Shown here piece after piece: positions 63,469 through 64,000 of a stretch of 64,000 bases of DNA. The DNA is taken from positions 108,548-172,547 of the forward strand of contig RDOG01000009.1 in assembly GCA_011365055.1 (NCBI GenBank). Direction: 5' to 3'. The position numbers and the translations under genes are program-made. Within the stretch, counting starts at the first letter, position 1. Each line of letters starts with the position of its first letter. This stretch comes from Promethearchaeota archaeon. Lineage in GTDB: Archaea; Asgardarchaeota; Lokiarchaeia; Helarchaeales; RDOG01. The notes under the pieces are model-generated. The model searched no databases. It was not told the origin of the DNA and saw only the letters and a program-made list of their open reading frames with translations.

Positions 63469-64000
63469 ATGAATAAGAAAGAAAATAAGAATGATTTGAA
63501 AAAAGACTTCCAAGATTTATATTATTCTGTAATGTATGAGCAAGGATGGTTTAATAAACATAATTCAAAGTCAAAATATAAAATTTATTTTAAATTTTAT
63601 GGTACTATATGTGCATATTTAATAGGAGGAATTTTTATTGGAAGCTTTACTTTATGGACATTAAATTTAAAAGAAATTAATACTATCTGGAATGAACTTT
63701 TTGTTACTATAATCATACTTTCAGCAGCTATTTCAGTAATTTGTTTGATACCCTCATTTTTTTTAATCTCAAAATATATAAATAAAGAAGCGCTTGATGA
63801 AGAGTCATATATTCACGTTGCACGAGCTCCTGAAATTAATATTGCAATGGCATTGTTTTTAATTGTATTTTTCTCACTTTATGCGATTTTTTCACAAGTT
63901 TTTTTTATAAATTATATTTTTACAAGTATTTTAGCCAGCTATATTATCATATTTTTTCCTATATCGTCTATTTACTTAGATTTTTTCCAATTAGAAAACA
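63469..64000 (+). CDS. membrane protein, truncated by window edge
   Basis: An open frame from the ATG at 63469 runs off the window end after 177 codons. It has a charged N-terminus, then four hydrophobic segments (about 43-68, 75-103, 125-150, 153-170). GGGA lies upstream of the ATG at 63469. No family recognised; the C-terminus is outside the window. Confidence 0.6.
   Translation, partial: MNKKENKNDLKKDFQDLYYSVMYEQGWFNKHNSKSKYKIYFKFYGTICAYLIGGIFIGSFTLWTLNLKEINTIWNELFVTIIILSAAISVICLIPSFFLISKYINKEALDEESYIHVARAPEINIAMALFLIVFFSLYAIFSQVFFINYIFTSILASYIIIFFPISSIYLDFFQLEN

Noticed and set aside
1..64000. Search for prophage, insertion sequences, integrase or CRISPR arrays
   Set aside because: No transposase, integrase, terminal inverted repeats or spaced repeats were seen anywhere in the window.

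Overview
The window is chromosomal DNA of an archaeon. Markers are a TFB-type transcription factor, archaeal-type phosphopantetheine adenylyltransferase, phosphoglycolate phosphatase and type II methionine aminopeptidase, GGTGAT/GAGGT ribosome-binding sites, frequent TTG/GTG starts and intron-bearing tRNAs. It is AT-rich and carries several eukaryote-signature families: ribosomal protein eL22, an EAP30 (ESCRT-II Vps22/36)-like winged-helix protein, two IFT52-like GIFT-domain paralogues, a Ras/Arf-like small GTPase, a longin-like protein and a PH/GRAM-like protein with a zinc ribbon. Together these point to an Asgard archaeon, most likely Lokiarchaeia-like. That assignment is inferred from gene content and composition; no marker tree was run.

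Layout. 0-2.3 kb: RNA-rich end with tRNA-Met(CAU), Thr(UGU), Pro(UGG), Trp(CCA) and an odd 5S rRNA-like gene, plus three small unknown proteins. 2.8-4.6 kb: DUF1512 membrane protein and a double zinc-ribbon membrane protein. 4.6-17.2 kb: a long minus-strand cluster (giant transglutaminase/Ig-repeat surface protein, DUF4129, GIFT/DUF4350-like membrane protein, MoxR ATPase, DUF58, a multi-TM coiled-coil protein, CoaD). 17.4-19.4 kb: a 642-aa protein with an EAP30-like C-terminal winged helix. 19.7-21.9 kb: LysY/ArgC and LysJ/ArgD. 22-27.5 kb: secreted M28 peptidase, tandem GIFT paralogues, eL22, J-domain protein. 27.6-30.8 kb: orphan DNA methyltransferase, phosphoglycolate phosphatase, two intron-containing tRNA-Arg genes. 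30.9-41.3 kb: housekeeping metabolism (IlvE, aminotransferase, PdxST, DUF89, TPI, class II aldolase, MetAP, B12/radical SAM, TMK).

41.3-45.2 kb holds a PadR regulator beside a multi-TM protein, with a palindromic operator candidate in the divergent promoter, then a GT4 glycosyltransferase. 45.6-51 kb is the most unusual block: an SPFH/SHOCT protein in an operon with the EAP30-like protein, then a helical protein, a zinc-ribbon protein and a tandem triplet of small paralogous proteins. 51-56.7 kb mixes small membrane proteins, an AbrB-like regulator, a ROK sugar kinase, a TIM-barrel protein and an alpha/beta hydrolase. 56.8-61.8 kb groups the PH-like, small GTPase, FAD oxidoreductase, glycosylated surface protein and longin-like genes. 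A TFB paralogue and a membrane protein cut by the window edge close the window.

Two themes recur. One is a cell-surface/membrane module (MoxR-DUF58-transglutaminase cluster, M28 peptidase, GT4). The other is a scatter of eukaryote-like membrane-remodelling or trafficking domains (EAP30 with SPFH, GTPase, longin, PH, IFT52-like). tRNA genes with introns at non-canonical sites (D-arm, T-loop) are a further feature.
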